From Tridacna crocea (lineage: Eukaryota; Mollusca; Bivalvia; Cardiida; Cardiidae), in NCBI GenBank assembly GCA_943736015.1, contig OX031064.1, positions 40,227,361 to 40,291,360 on the forward strand: a stretch of DNA of 64,000 nucleotides, in the 5' to 3' direction. This document shows positions 1 to 11,636 of the stretch, one piece after another (the stretch's first letter is position 1; each line of letters begins with the position of its first letter). Made by a program: the position numbers and the translations under genes. The notes beneath the pieces were generated by a model. That model searched no databases. It was given only the letters and a program-made list of their open reading frames with translations, and was not told the DNA's origin.

Positions 1-1440
1 AAAATTTCGACTGGTTCAAGTTGAGAGGATTAGCATGTGATATGCAGCTGAACTGTTGAAATTTGTCTTTGAATGGGTACAAAACACCGCAGAAAAAATG
101 GTTTCCAATATTTTCTCTTTTTCTCACAATTATTGTCTTGGTTTCCGTCCCCCTGGCTGTTTTAACACAAGTTTTTTTGATAAAGAGCTAACTAGATGCC
201 TACTCTTCTAAGTAGATGAAAATGCCCTGCAAATCATATTTTGTGGTAGATCTACATCTTGTTGCATGTGCTGTCATTTGGACTGTCATGAACTAATCTT
301 GTGCTTTAGTGGTTTGGCATTTCCATTGAGTCAAAAAAAGGTGATGTTTCATGTGGCACTGTACAGGTGTTTTGGACAGTTATTGAGATTTTTAAGATTT
401 CATGGCCTATCTGCCCTCCTGAAGAAAAAAAAACAGGATAAAGCAATGTAGGCCTATTCAAAAAGACTTTCTGCAGAATATTTCATCATTAGAAACATTA
501 CACTTGTAAAGGCTACATCAAAATGGGCAAGCACAGGTACTGATTCTGAGTATTCAAATAGTCTACAATTCTTTGTTATGGCCCTCAAAGTGCCTTTGAC
601 CACTATAGTTGCTTTTGTGATCAATGTACATCATGACTAGAATGTACAAAGTCTGCAGTCTGATCTCTGATTTATTGATCGCTTTACTAAGACAGTCCAG
701 ACAAGGGCAATTTCAACATTATTCTCACGATCTTATTTATAGAATGAAACGCGTCTTTGATTTTTTCCGTGCTCTTTTAAGGGTTAAGCCTATATATACC
801 TAGTTTCTAAAAATGATGAATTTACCTGAAAATAATTCAACAAAAGATGCAAAAATAGGTTTTGAAGCCAATAATTCACGACCAGTTAAGAATGGCTGTC
901 TGAGGCAATTCAATGAATAAAATGAGGCCGAATAATTCCAACTGTCATTATCGGCATCATTCAATACGGTGCAAAGGAGACTTAGGTGCGAAACTGCACT
1001 AATGCGAAACATATCACCGCAATATGGTTCTAAACGCCCTGAAGACGCGAACCGAGTGCATTTCTAGAATGAAATGCTAAAAAAATATTATTTTATTGCC
1101 ATAACTAGGTTAGTTTGACCTTTTTAGATTAGAAATCGACCGAGTACATGTCCATTGCAACGGTGTACGAAAACTGGGTTACGGATTTTCGCTGATTTCC
1201 ACGGTCTGTATTTAAATCACAAAATTATTGCTAAGCATTATTTTAACCCTTACCAACATCTTTCATCTCCAGTTTTTCCTCTCCAGACCCATTTTTGAGA
1301 ATTTGAAGAAGATACACATCGGTGTAGCGTCACGAATGTCGGTACATGCATAAGCAAAATAGTGGAAAATATCTCAATATGGCAACCGGTGATCCCGGAA
1401 GTGCATTTCATCTAAACGAGACTTTCTGACCCTATTACAG
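1..1440. other. No recognisable feature; weak family A trace near 70-130
   Basis: Nothing codes convincingly. Bases 90-130 resemble the heart of the family A hairpin in degraded form. The part from about 700 to 1440 has more CpG than its surroundings, as mollusc promoters can, but no exon could be tied to it. Confidence 0.4.
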
Positions 1441-2330
1441 GCCAGGGCGGACGGCCAAAGATTTTGAGCAGGCTCAAAGTTCTGGAGAACCATTCCCGTC
1501 CTTATTCGTCCATTAAGTTCCTAAGCAGATCGTAAAAGGTTGCTAATTCGTCCAGTTCGTCTGAACACAGTTTGAATTCGTTCGGCAACAATATTCGTAA
1601 CGGAATGAGAACGAGTTTGGTGTGACGGGGGTATTATCGAACAATATCGCGTGTCCTGTGCCGACCGCAACCCGTTTTACGATTTCGTTGACTAGGTTAA
1701 GACTTTTTAAAGCCCCAATCACACCAAACTAGATCTTAAAGCGTCTGATCCTGTCCTGAATGATCGGAAAACGGGTTGCAGTCGGGACAGAACGTGTATT
1801 TGTGGCCTGATAATGCCTAAAGCCCCTGTCTCACCAAACCTGTTCTCATAAAGTTTTATCCCGGTCAACAAAAATTGTAAAACCGGCTGCTGTCGGAATA
1901 GGACATGAACTTTCGGTTAATAATACGCAGTGTCATTTGATGCCTTACAGCACCGAGTCTTTCTCAAGATCGAAGCACGGCAGTTCCGTTTGTAGTGTGT
2001 CCATCTCGTTTTAAGTTCGTCGGCACTCCGTCTAATTACAGGACGGGATGGTCGGCAAGAAATTGTGAGCAGATCGTAAAAAATTGCTGATACGTCCAAA
2101 ACGTCTGTACACAGTTTAAGTCCGCTCGGCAAAAAATTTCGGAACGGAGTGAGAATGAGTTTGCTGTGACAGGAGTATAAGACCAGCTTTGGTGAGACAA
2201 GGGCTTCAGGCATTATTAAGCCAAAGTAACACGTTCTACCCCGACCGCAAACCCGTTTTCCGATTGTGCCAGGACGGGGTAAAACGCTCTGGGAACTAGT
2301 TTGGTGTGGCGGGGCTTCAGGGTGATTTGC
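1440..2330. repeat. Foldback-type repeat with internal direct duplication
   Basis: Bases 1525-1640 recur, diverged, at 2065-2185 in the same orientation (AGCAGATCGTAAAA.. to ..GAATGAGAAYGAGTTTG). The motif GTTTGGTGTGACGGG and its complement (CCCCTGTCTCACCAAAC) alternate through the block, so parts can fold back. A 154-codon open frame across it on the minus strand has no protein-like composition. Confidence 0.6.
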
Positions 2331-3097
2331 TTTTATGTGGTACACATAACCAGACAATGCTAATTTGGCTGCATTTTTCACTGCTAATTAGTTATAAAGT
2401 GAAGCATCATAATGCATGTTACAAGCCCCATGAGCCAGCAATATCAAACCCTTTTCAGAACACTCCTCGTGGTTTTCACAGACACTACTGATCAAGATCC
2501 GACAGCAAAGAAGATTCAGTCTTGATCTGAAAACTGCGTGTTCCAATATTACCAGAAATATTCTAACGAAACTTGCCTCGAGTTCTCACGATTTCGGGCT
2601 TTCATTTACCTGCTGATTATACCTGTTTCTATTTAATCAGCCCTTTATAGGCACACTCTTTTAGCGCTAAATACACGATCTCGATCTCTTCCGACGGCTA
2701 GAAAAAGCTTATTTTTTGTTCACACTATATCTTACGGGGTTAACTCATAAAGGAATGAACACATCAAAGGTCAAACTGCAGGTTCTGTGAAGTCATAAAA
2801 CTGCAGTTTCTGTGATCCAATAAGTATACCGTTCACAAAAGACCATGTTCTCGTCTATGGTAGTGAAAGGATTAATTACCTATGTTGAGAATGTCTGTGT
2901 TTGTGAAACGTTCCAAGTAAAAGACTGTTATATTTTACCCAGTAAGAATCAAGTGAACCATACGATTCAACGCTTCTTTGAAGCTTTGTCCTACTGAGCC
3001 ACGATATTATAATAACAATACCAGTCCCTTTCCATTTGTTGGTCCATTTTAAATCCGTTTGTGAAGACATCGAAGATCGTATGCTAAGATCAGCTCA

Positions 3098-3279
3098 CGG
3101 ATTCACCAACCATTCTTATCAATGTTATTAGTCTTATTATCCAAACATTTTAACTTGAAAGTAACACAACTTCTGACTGACTAAACCATCTGAAAGTTGT
3201 GTGACCCTCACAAATTTAGAAAATCTTTTGAAAATAAGACTAAGAACACTCCAAAGAATGGTTGTTGAATAAGGACCCA
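3098..3279. repeat. Palindromic MITE, ATTCACCAACCATTCTT ends, copy 1
   Basis: Begins ATTCACCAACCATTCTT and ends with the complement AAGAATGGTTGTTGAAT. Further copies lie at 7733-7930 and 51881-52084. The inner arms also pair (AAGTAACACAACTT against AAAGTTGTGTGA). Confidence 0.75.
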
Positions 3280-3982
3280 GATCTCATATCGTTGCATTGA
3301 ACCTTGGGCTCGTGACCAGTAGGTCACATAAAAGGTGCTTGTTTCCCAAGATGGCGCTACCGAAGGGAATGTCCTCTGAAGCATTAATAGATATATTCTA
3401 CAGGTCGATCTGCTTTTTAAACACTTAAAGATAAGAAAAGGCGATACCCAACTGATGCAGAAGAATACAAATCTTTAAATGAAAAATGTTATTAAGGCTT
3501 ATACGGAAGACACCTGGCTTAGTGCTGGTAAAACTTGATTTTGATTTAAAAACAGAAACTAACCAAGATCAACTACCTTTCGGGAGCCCTGTATACACGA
3601 TCAACACAACATCCAAAATGGCGACGTCAAACAAGATTAACATCAAGATTATGCGCCAGACTTGTTCTGTGTTGATATTTTTATATAACGACAGAATTTT
3701 ATTGTATCCTGAAGATGATTTGTACTTGCTTTGGCCAGTAAAGCAGTAGCATACGAAAGTTAAAAAAAAAAGATTATGCGCCAAACTGCACGTTTCGGGA
3801 CGTTTTACCAAGGTTTCAGTGACGTTAGTTCCCAGTGACGTCCGTTTTCATTGAAGTGGGGGCACTCAGAAGGAAATTCAACCTCGAAGCGTTCTCACTT
3901 TTTAAGACCCCCAAAACAGGTAAAATTTGCTGAACACATGTTGGAAAGGTAAAACTTTGTAGCATAATAAATTTGTTGTACA

Positions 3983-4110
3983 GTCAGGTGGCAGGGGACT
4001 TGGAAACTTGTTCACGACTGTAGTGAATCATGTCGCCACCTCGCCATCGGCTTGGGACGACATGATTCACAAAAGCCGTGAACAAGTTTCCAAGTCCCCT
4101 GCCACCTGAC
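3983..4110. repeat. Long near-perfect inverted repeat
   Basis: A 36-base arm starting GTCAGGTGGCAGGGGACTTG at 3983 is repeated inverted up to 4110. A second inner pair (GAATCATGTCG and CGACATGATTC) lies inside. About 128 bases could form one hairpin or cruciform. No related copy was seen in the window. Confidence 0.85.
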
Positions 4111-4916
4111 CGCACAACTAATGATGTTCATGGACTTGATGTTATTATTGCTCAAAAATGGTTGTGAAATTGAACATAATTATGACGTAATCAAAAAAAA
4201 AAACGTTGAGATTCAGACCATCACATTCCATTAACTCTTATCCTGATAAGCGCGACTCGCTTACCTTTTCTGGACAGTGTAGATCAAGATCAGATTGCAT
4301 AAAACGGTGTGGTATTTGATGTTCACTGTTCACCTTTGCACAGAGAATGAATCACATATCTTATAAGAGGTAAAAACTGACTTTTTCCAGTATCTTCTAA
4401 CAAATTTCTCCAATTAGCTTCAGACAAAAAAAAAATCGATTTCCTAAAAAATAAGGTATTATCTTTATAACCCCTAGGCTGCCCCTATATAGATGCGTGC
4501 CTTGATACACTTTTCCAGACAGAGTAGGCAAAGATTAGATTGCACAGCGGGTGCAGCCTGTCCTTCAATCTACACTTTCCCGTACAGTAAAAAAGAAAAA
4601 AAATCTGGAATGGCCATTTTACTTATTTTTTCCCGTTTTCATTGGAAATATTCAGTAAATATCGTAAAGCAGATTAAGAGTAAGTATCCGTAGTCTCGCT
4701 ACCTTGCCTGTATCGTCTAAACTTTCGACCGTAATTAGGTGGTAGATTACCAGAACAAAAGCCAGAACTTCCGAACACAACTGGCAACTGGATCCTTAAC
4801 TTCTTTTCATTGCGTTTTTGCGAAAACAGGGGCCAAATGTATACTTTTTTAATTTATCTTTTCTTCTGTCATCGTGGTTGTAGCCTGTATAACAGTCATT
4901 AACTCTACTGCTGCTA

Positions 4917-5010
4917 AGCGCTTCTCGCTTACCTTCTGTGCACAATGTAGATCAAGATCAGACTGCACTAAGCGTGCAGTCTGATCTTCGATCTACTCTG
5001 TCCGATATGA
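4917..5010. repeat. Palindromic repeat with AGATCAAGATCAGACTGCAC heart
   Basis: The arms AGATCAAGATCAGACTGCAC and GTGCAGTCTGATCTTCGATC pair around four to five bases. Related palindromes, whole or half, are at 4275-4305, 4520-4545, 13945-14005, 14305-14360, 39898-39953 and 55488-55552. Confidence 0.75.
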
Positions 5011-5819
5011 ATATTATTTCCTTCCTCCAGATTGGGAGAAATTACCTTGAAGATGACAAATTTTGTCCTACAGAAGACTTGCGGTAAACAGAAATGTATG
5101 TGAATTCAAAGCGTTGAGAACGCTGGATTGGTATTTGTCATGGAAGCCATTGTCTGGAATTAAACGCATTGACAGTAGGATGCATGTAGGATGTATGATG
5201 GATCGAGAAAGCAACTATGTGAAATATATGGAATATAATCAAATATGCACCTAAAAACTGTGATTTGAAATATCTCTGGCCGTTAACATTTAATTTAATT
5301 CCCAACATTACCATTTATTATTTCGATCTATAAATGTACATGCCTAATCAAATGAAATAGCACACAATCATAAGATGAACAAGCCATGGAAAGAACTTGT
5401 TTTGGAACGAAAAAAAAACAGGATTAAGCGATCAGTAGGCAAATTTTGTATCATCGCGCCAATAGCAGGGTATGAGCGAGTGAAGCTATTTTCAATAAGA
5501 AATTAGTATTTTCCACGATCGATGGCCTTACCCTGCGTATTTTGTTATGCCATTTCCAACTGTATTCATTAGTGTTACAGAAAAATTTCATTTGAGAAAA
5601 AATTTGTATAATTTGGTCTCCTTCGGCTTTGAACAAAATATGATAGCTGGTCTTCAACATTCAATATTGAATGTTAAAGACAAAGTGTCGAACAAACAAA
5701 ATTTCATTTCTAATTTGTTTAATACTTCCCATATACATAAAGATAATGATGCGTCATGGCCTGAGATTATACTATTTATAGACTCAGTATTACAAAGAAA
5801 AAGGAAATGTTTCCGCGTT

Positions 5820-5880
5820 AGGAATAAATATATATATATATAATTAAGCACATTGCTTACTGTTATATATATATATATTT
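5820..5880. repeat. Two TA microsatellite runs
   Basis: Runs of alternating TATATA surround a short non-repeat core (AATTAAGCACATTGC), so the whole stretch can also pair with itself. Confidence 0.7.
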
Positions 5881-6039
5881 TCATGCATGTCCACAGATGG
5901 CTTTCGAAACGAAGACAGGAATAGCAGAAAGAAGTTAGGTCGTGTTTCGTTTTTGATTTTCGAGATTCAAAAGGAGAAGTTAGTTTGATTAGCGGTTTTC
6001 GATTTTTGAGACTCCAAATGCCAAATGTAATTTTTTAAA

Positions 6040-6640
6040 TGTCAAAACTCAACATGACCCTCCGACCAAGAAAAACATAACAAAGCCTGAAAATTGATAT
6101 ACTGCTTTATTTACATATTTATTTTGGTTTTGACGTTGAAAACATGATATTCTGCATCGGTTCGCAAGCCAAACTAAATTGTTGAGCATTAAATATTGAA
6201 ATACAGCAAGAGTCGAAACATCGAAAATAGAAATAAAAAGCAACATTTCGATATTTATATACTTTAAAGTTTTTCTATGTTTGAAGGGCTGTTTTGAGTT
6301 TTGACGGTGAAAACACGATATTCGGCTACGGTCTGCATGTCAAACTGAACTTTTCAGTTGAAAAAGTTTCAAAACCCCAAGAATGCAAATATCTAAAATC
6401 GAAAACCGAAATACACAGGCAGCATTTCGAAATTATTTTTCGTTCAGTGTTCCTTTGGTTAAAGGGCCATGTTGAGTTTTGACTGAGAACATTAAGAACA
6501 TGATTTTCGGCATCTATCCGCATGCCAAACTAAAATTTTGAGCAAAACTTTAAAAACCGCAAGTCCGAATATCGAAAATCTAAAAACGCAAATCGAACTA
6601 ACTTTTTTTTAAATATGAATCTTGAAAAGAAAAGTAAGAT
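6040..6640. repeat. Tandem repeat, about 175 bp period, three units
   Basis: The motif TTTTGACGGTGAAAACACGA recurs in diverged form at about 6130, 6297 and 6476. Each unit contains CGAAA-rich stretches. Two open frames on opposite strands here only reflect the repeat. Confidence 0.65.
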
Positions 6641-7194
6641 TCTTTTTTCAAATCTCGAAAATTCGAAAATCGAAAAATGAAAATCGGACGAACTTTTCAT
6701 TCCTGACAGAAATGCTTGCGTGCAATTACCGAGGTTTTTTTTGTATCATAGATTTCCTGCTCTACTAGTAACCTTACAGCTGTTATTTCATAACCAGGAA
6801 TAGTATATTTTATACTTTTTACTTATTTTTTTCACTAAATGGAGTCGCCGAATATAATTCGGTAGGTCAAGTTCCGCTGGAGGAACTGTTTTCCGTTTTT
6901 AGCATTTTCTCTGGTTTTTTCTTCGAACAAATATATATATATAACGATTGTAGTTGACTTGTTAACGAACCTTGACATGTTTTCACAAAAATAACAACGT
7001 TAACAGTCACATATGATTTTTTCATATGATTTTGTTCAATAAGCTGTCTTCCCCTGCTCCTCCTAAAAAAAGGTCAACATCTGGTTTAATGCCCCTTTAA
7101 TATGATAAAATTATGACTCGTGCTAACACGTGCCTGGTTATTAAAGCCATGGTCTGGAATGTTCTGGCTTGTAACAATGTTATATGAAACGCGT

Positions 7195-7295
7195 GAAAAC
7201 TTCTATATGAGCCATGCTCTGGCAAAAGGGGGCTGAAAACATCGCCGTAATCCATCATTCCAAGCAAGCCATCACATAATAACGGTTCCAAAACA
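7195..7295. repeat. Dispersed repeat, second copy near 22590-22655
   Basis: The segment around CTCTGGCAAAAGGGGGCTGA to CAAGCAAGCCATCACA has a diverged counterpart at 22590-22655 in the same orientation. It overlaps an open frame with no protein-like features. Confidence 0.5.
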
Positions 7296-7374
7296 TCCAT
7301 TTTTTTTAATAACCGACTTATTTATGAGGTAGACTGGTCCTTGGACATACAGAAAATTTATCAATACCGAAAAG

Positions 7375-7475
7375 TTTTGGCCCAGGTCAGCCTGCCCGGA
7401 CTGTGCAGGCTGACCTGAATCAATACTTTTCACAGATGCGTGAAGCCCCCTTTTCGCACAGTGTGGCCCCTATGG
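7375..7475. repeat. Hairpin repeat, CAGGTCAGCCTG heart
   Basis: CAGGTCAGCCTGCCCGG and its inverted partner GCAGGCTGACCTG pair closely. Related copies are at 47415-47475 and 52595-52705, each near CTGTGAAAAAGGGGCTT-like sequence. Confidence 0.7.
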
Positions 7476-7732
7476 AATACTTTGACGATTCATGCGATTC
7501 TGTCTGTCTATCTAAATGCCCCTGGTTTTCTGTTACAATCGTGGCAGACAAAACTTTAAGTTGCGTGTCCTAATACTAGCTAGGCTAACATTCAAAAACA
7601 CTGGCATTACGACATCGACCTATTTTCTTCCTCACGGTTGAAGAACGAACGAATTTAATAGGAAGAGTCAAACCAATAATGATATTCATATGCTTAAATG
7701 GATTATTTGAAGGTGCTTGCAATTTGACAACC

Positions 7733-7930
7733 GGGCCTGTATTCACCAACCATTCTTTAAAAATGTGTCTTCAGTCCTATTCTGCAGAATTTTCTAAATT
7801 TCAATGTAACACAACTTGTGATTGGATAAAATAAATGGTTTAGCTAATCATAAGATGTATTACATTGGATTTTTTTTGTGTAAATAAGACTGAGAAGGTT
7901 CATAATAATGGTTGATGAAGAAAGTCTCCT
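7733..7930. repeat. Palindromic MITE, ATTCACCAACCATTCTT ends, copy 2
   Basis: Begins GGGCCTGTATTCACCAACCA and ends near ATAATGGTTGATGAAG. It is the second copy of the element at 3098. Confidence 0.75.
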
Positions 7931-8379
7931 AATTATCTATGATTGGCTGCTAGAGGGCCATTCAATAATTAGATGATATTTTTAGAGGAAAAAGATTTAT
8001 ACAAGTTTACAGAGTTCTTTCGATAACACGGAACAAATTACGCTAATTCGCCAGCCATCACTATTTAATGGAAAATAAATGAAGAGCTTGTTTCTAATTA
8101 AGCCACAAATTAGTGCTCGTGTGCAGTCCTATGGCATTAATGTTCAGGTTTATGAGAAGTATATTAGATATTTTGATTGAATCAACTTAAAGGGGGCCTG
8201 TCAGATTTTTGAAATCTCATCAAGCTTTGAAAGTGATTTATTGAGATATGTAAGTCAGTTAAGTATAAATGAAGAAAACAGACAAATGCAAGGGAAACAA
8301 GAAATAGCTTTAAAAAGATTTACAACATGAAATGCAAATGCTAGTACGTCTGCAGAGGCCTGCAGAATGAACAAGTCCT

Positions 8380-8530
8380 TAATTTGGACCAATTGCATTC
8401 GTCCATTTATTCATTCGAATACAATACCGTCCAGCCCCGATAGATCATTCAGTAGTGTGCAGGATTTGAAAACACGAGGTCCTGGGTTCGATCACTGGTT
8501 CGGCCATTTATTTTTTCTTTCGAGATTTGA
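8380..8530 (+). repeat. Possible tRNA-like SINE head
   Basis: GGGTTCGATCACTGG at about 8481 resembles a pol III B box, and TAGATCATTCAGTAGTG about 45 bases upstream is a weak A box. No acceptor stem or target duplication was found, so this is tentative. Confidence 0.35.
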
Positions 8531-8628
8531 GGATAGTCATTACAACAGGATTTATTCCTCTCCAACCGCTGACAATTGCGTTTTTCCTGCTGAAATAAGT
8601 TTCAACTGACAGATGAATAACTGGGATA

Positions 8629-8646
8629 CTGATGGGGGGGGGGGGG
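8629..8646. repeat. Poly-G run
   Basis: About 17-18 consecutive G residues. It is a likely site of sequencing or assembly error and of G-quadruplex formation. Confidence 0.9.
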
Positions 8647-8794
8647 AAACAAAAGTTATCAGCATACATTAGTAGCCCGTTTTTAAAATATTAATGGTCA
8701 TAATTAAAACCCATAAAACGATACTAAATACAGATGTTGGGGTAGTGGATCCTTATCCTACTATGCAAAGCTTTGGGTCTATGTTGTAGAAAGT

Positions 8795-8850
8795 GTAGAG
8801 TAAGACCAGACGCCACATTCTTACCGTCTGATCTTCGTTTACACTCTCCA
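8795..8850. repeat. Degenerate palindromic repeat of the 4917 family
   Basis: AGTGTAGAGTAAGACCAGAC and GTCTGATCTTCGTTTACACT are partly complementary, as in the repeat at 4917. Confidence 0.55.
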
Positions 8851-9079
8851 CTTCTTTTATCTTTGTTTCATAGAAAACCTTTTTCGGCGCCAAATTTAGA
8901 AATCAAACTTCCTTCGACGGCTGAAAATACAAAACACTGCAACTCAGAAAGATCGTTTATAGAGCTGGACAAAACAGGCAAGCGTCATGTAAACTCTGAT
9001 CTTAATCTTTCAGTTTTAAACATATCTATTTTATATCGATTGAGAAACAAGTTCTTACAACTTATACTAATCTCTCTCG

Positions 9080-9245
9080 ATTCTGCTTCCTGGGAACTAC
9101 ACCAGTACTCGCGTCGCATGTGTGGGCCAATGAAAAATCCCAAAGTTGACACCCGCTTCCGAATATCGAACTCCGGACCTTATGGTTACGAGGCCGACGC
9201 TGTTCCTCAAAGCCATGGACACCACACGGGCACACGTCTTGATCT
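9080..9245 (-). repeat. tRNA-Met-like SINE, copy 1
   Basis: On the minus strand it reads AGCGTCGGCCTCGTAACCAT then GAGTTCGATATTCGG, the anticodon-loop and B-box pattern of an elongator tRNA-Met head. An inverted copy lies at 11236-11395. The reading frames shared by the two copies are repeats, not genes. Confidence 0.65.
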
Positions 9246-9435
9246 TTGTCGTCTGCCAAATGTCTCTGTGTTCGCATACGGCGGTAAAAGGGTTAAAAAT
9301 AGCTCGATGTTTATTTCAAAATGCTTTCGACATCAAAACATCCATGTCTGTGACGAGAAAAAATATCAATAGTATTGAGCAGGATAGGGGTTCGTTGATC
9401 TGCGGGGTACTGTAGGTGTCATAACTCATACATTT

Positions 9436-9620
9436 TTACCGTGTAGCAAACGACCAAATTATGCACTCAACCAAATTGAAAGCATTTGCAGACGACAAAA
9501 TAAACGTAGCTGAAATGATGGTTTTTACCCTTGATGGGAAAGAAAATATTGTGGGAAAAGGAGAAAATGCTGGTAACAAGCATTTTCTCCTTTTCCCACA
9601 ATGGTTTTGAAAGAAGGTTG
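9436..9620 (-). mobile_element. Family A hairpin MITE, copy 1
   Basis: Reverse orientation; hairpin core at about 9537-9608. Its right end stops at the TTAA (9621-9624) where copy 2 begins. Confidence 0.75.
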
Positions 9621-9624
9621 TTAA

Positions 9625-9841
9625 CTCTTTACCACATAGCATAGTTTCTAGACTTGTTCAAATTGAAAGCATTTGCAAGAAACTAATTTAGTGTGGCTCA
9701 AATAACTTGTCACCGATTGAGAAGAAAACATTGTGGGAAAAGGAGAAAGTGCTGGTCACCAGCAGTCTTTCCTTATGCCATCAATGTTTTTAAAAAGGCT
9801 TGTTTACCAGGGTCGTGAACACGGAATTGTGTGGTATATTG
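9625..9841 (-). mobile_element. Family A hairpin MITE, copy 2
   Basis: Bordered by TTAA at 9621-9624 and 9842-9845. It starts CTCTTTACCACA and ends TGTGTGGTATATTG. The right hairpin arm is degraded. It appears to have entered the TTAA inside the conserved GGTTGTTAA of copy 1. Confidence 0.8.
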
Positions 9842-9884
9842 TTAACTCATTGTAACAAAATACAAGATCTGATCCGATAAAATA

Positions 9885-10250
9885 GACTGTTTATTCGTTA
9901 TATGAAATCCTATTTCGATAAAACGAAATATGAATTCATTATCTCGAATTGGAAGTTGGATAACATGAAATAAAAATTCGTTTAAGCGAAATAATGATTC
10001 GTTGTAACGGAATCTTGTTTCGTGGAAACGAAATACAGGTAATCTTATCTTCACGTGCAGTCCATTCATAGCCGCCGAAAAGGGACGAACTTTCAAAACG
10101 TACCATATTTCATTATCTCAAAACAGCGTTTCGATAAAACAAAATGAGTATTTCGTAAAAAATTAATAATCAGTTCATTTTCTCGAAATAAGATTTTTGT
10201 TCAACGAATTATTATTTCGTTTTATTGAAAAAAGTGTATCGTCATAATGA
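9885..10250. repeat. Short-period TTTCG/CGAAA repeat
   Basis: ATTTCG and CGAAAT alternate at intervals of roughly 25-30 bases, giving many small inverted repeats (for example ATTTCGATAAAACGAAAT). It directly precedes the foldback element at 10301. Confidence 0.7.
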
Positions 10251-10300
10251 AATGAAAGAAAAATGTGAAACATAAATTTACGGGCTCAATATTAAAGAAA

Positions 10301-11025
10301 GTGTAAACACGTCGTGACTGCGTGCCATGTTGGGACAAAAATTTTGAAATGTTCAAAATTTTTGTCACCACAAAATTTCGCGACCGGGTCGTGAACTATG
10401 CGCAAACTGTTCGTGAAATCGTCAGGACGATGCGGGAGGATGCGTGCCAGTGCGCGCCATGCCACGACTGTCACGAATAGTTCACGACATGTTCACGAGC
10501 AGTTCACGACTACTGCGCGACAGTGGCGCATATGTATATGACTTCCTGAACACTGCTCCAGAGATCGCCAGCGAAGAGACAATTTATATCACAGAGACAA
10601 GATGTCTAAAACAAAGCAGACACGAGCCTCCCAGTTCGTGCTCCAAAATGGCACGACTTGCCACGACAGAATCGTGGCAAAAGTCGTGCGAGTGTCTTCG
10701 CTGGCGATCTCTGGAGCAGTGTTCAGGAAGCCATATATATACCCCCGCACCGACGCGAGCGCCACTGTCGCGCAGTAGTCGTGAGCTGCTCGTGAACATG
10801 TCGTGAACTATTCGTGAACTAGGCGTGAGCTGTTCGTGAACTATTCGTGACAGTCGTGGCATGACGCGCACTGGCACGCATCCTCCCGCATCGCCCCGAC
10901 GATTTCACGAACAGTTTGCGCATAGTTCACGACCCGGTCGCGAAATTTTGTCATGACCAAAATTTTGAACATTTCAAAATTTTTGTCCCGACATGGCACG
11001 CAGTCACGACCTGTTTACGCACACC
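10301..11025. mobile_element. Foldback element with ~280-330 bp inverted arms
   Basis: The left arm (10301-10580) and right arm (about 10691-11025) are inverted copies: GTCGTGACTGCGTGCCATG at the left matches CATGGCACGCAGTCACGAC at the right. The arms contain repeats of GTTCACGA, and the right arm has about 33 extra bases of the same units. The ~110-base middle has its own small hairpin and a 58-codon open frame (10602-10778). Opposed open frames in the arms are mirror images and carry no known domain. No target duplication was identified. Confidence 0.85.
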
Positions 11026-11235
11026 TCACGCCAGTATACCACTAGTTTGCGCACTTGCACGACTCGAGTCGTGCCAATGCGTGTCACAGAATCGTGCAAG
11101 TGTCAGCCTTGCTTTAGCCTTGCTTAACATTGGTCTATTACGTCCAAGGTTGTACGATGTTTGATCTACCCATTTACACAATTAAACAAAATGCAATTTT
11201 GAGCTCAGAGTTTCAAATCTTTCATCGACAACGGG

Positions 11236-11395
11236 ACAAAGATGTCCGTGGCTGTGAGGTAGAGCGTCGGCCTCATAACCATAAGGTCCCGAGTACGATC
11301 ATCGGGAGCGGGTATCAACTTTGGGATTTTTCATTGGCCCGCACATTCGGCGCGAGTACTGGTGTAGAAGCAGACTCGAGAGAGATTAGTATTTG
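11236..11395 (+). repeat. tRNA-Met-like SINE, copy 2
   Basis: AGCGTCGGCCTCATAACCAT, containing a CAT anticodon position, is followed by GAGTACGATCATCGG as B box. The same 160-base unit occurs inverted at 9080-9245, on the other side of the foldback element. Confidence 0.7.
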
Positions 11396-11454
11396 CAGAC
11401 TATACTAAGTCTTAGCTGAACTTGTGATGAGAAAACCGTTTATATACTGCGTTT

Positions 11455-11600
11455 GATGAATTAAATGGTGTTTCACGGCGCTTTCAACATCATCCTAGAC
11501 ATATCAGGACAACAGCCCAAGTGTTTATGCATGTCTTGGGTTTCACTAATACTTGGCTATGACTCGGAAGTTTCTCGTCTTAAGACAGAAAAAATGTAAA
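11455..11600. repeat. SINE-like fragment resembling 47985-48192
   Basis: GTGTTTCACGGCGCTTTCAAC and ATATCAGGACAACAGCCCAAG have counterparts in the element at 47985-48192. No tRNA-like head is retained here. Confidence 0.5.
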
Positions 11601-11636
11601 CTGTTTAAAAATCAATCCTGAGATTAAACGACTTTT

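Noticed and set aside
800-1012. 70-codon frame on minus with a donor-like CAGGTAAAT at its end
   Set aside because: It could be a first exon of a gene leading out of the window to the left, but there is no homology and no second exon, so it was not called.
1917-2381. 154-codon open frame on minus
   Set aside because: It lies in the duplicated foldback block and has no recognisable motif; its composition follows the repeat.
8773-9372. 199-codon open frame on plus
   Set aside because: It runs across a palindromic repeat and an inverted SINE, has no domain-like pattern, and its longest conserved part is the SINE shared with 11236-11395.
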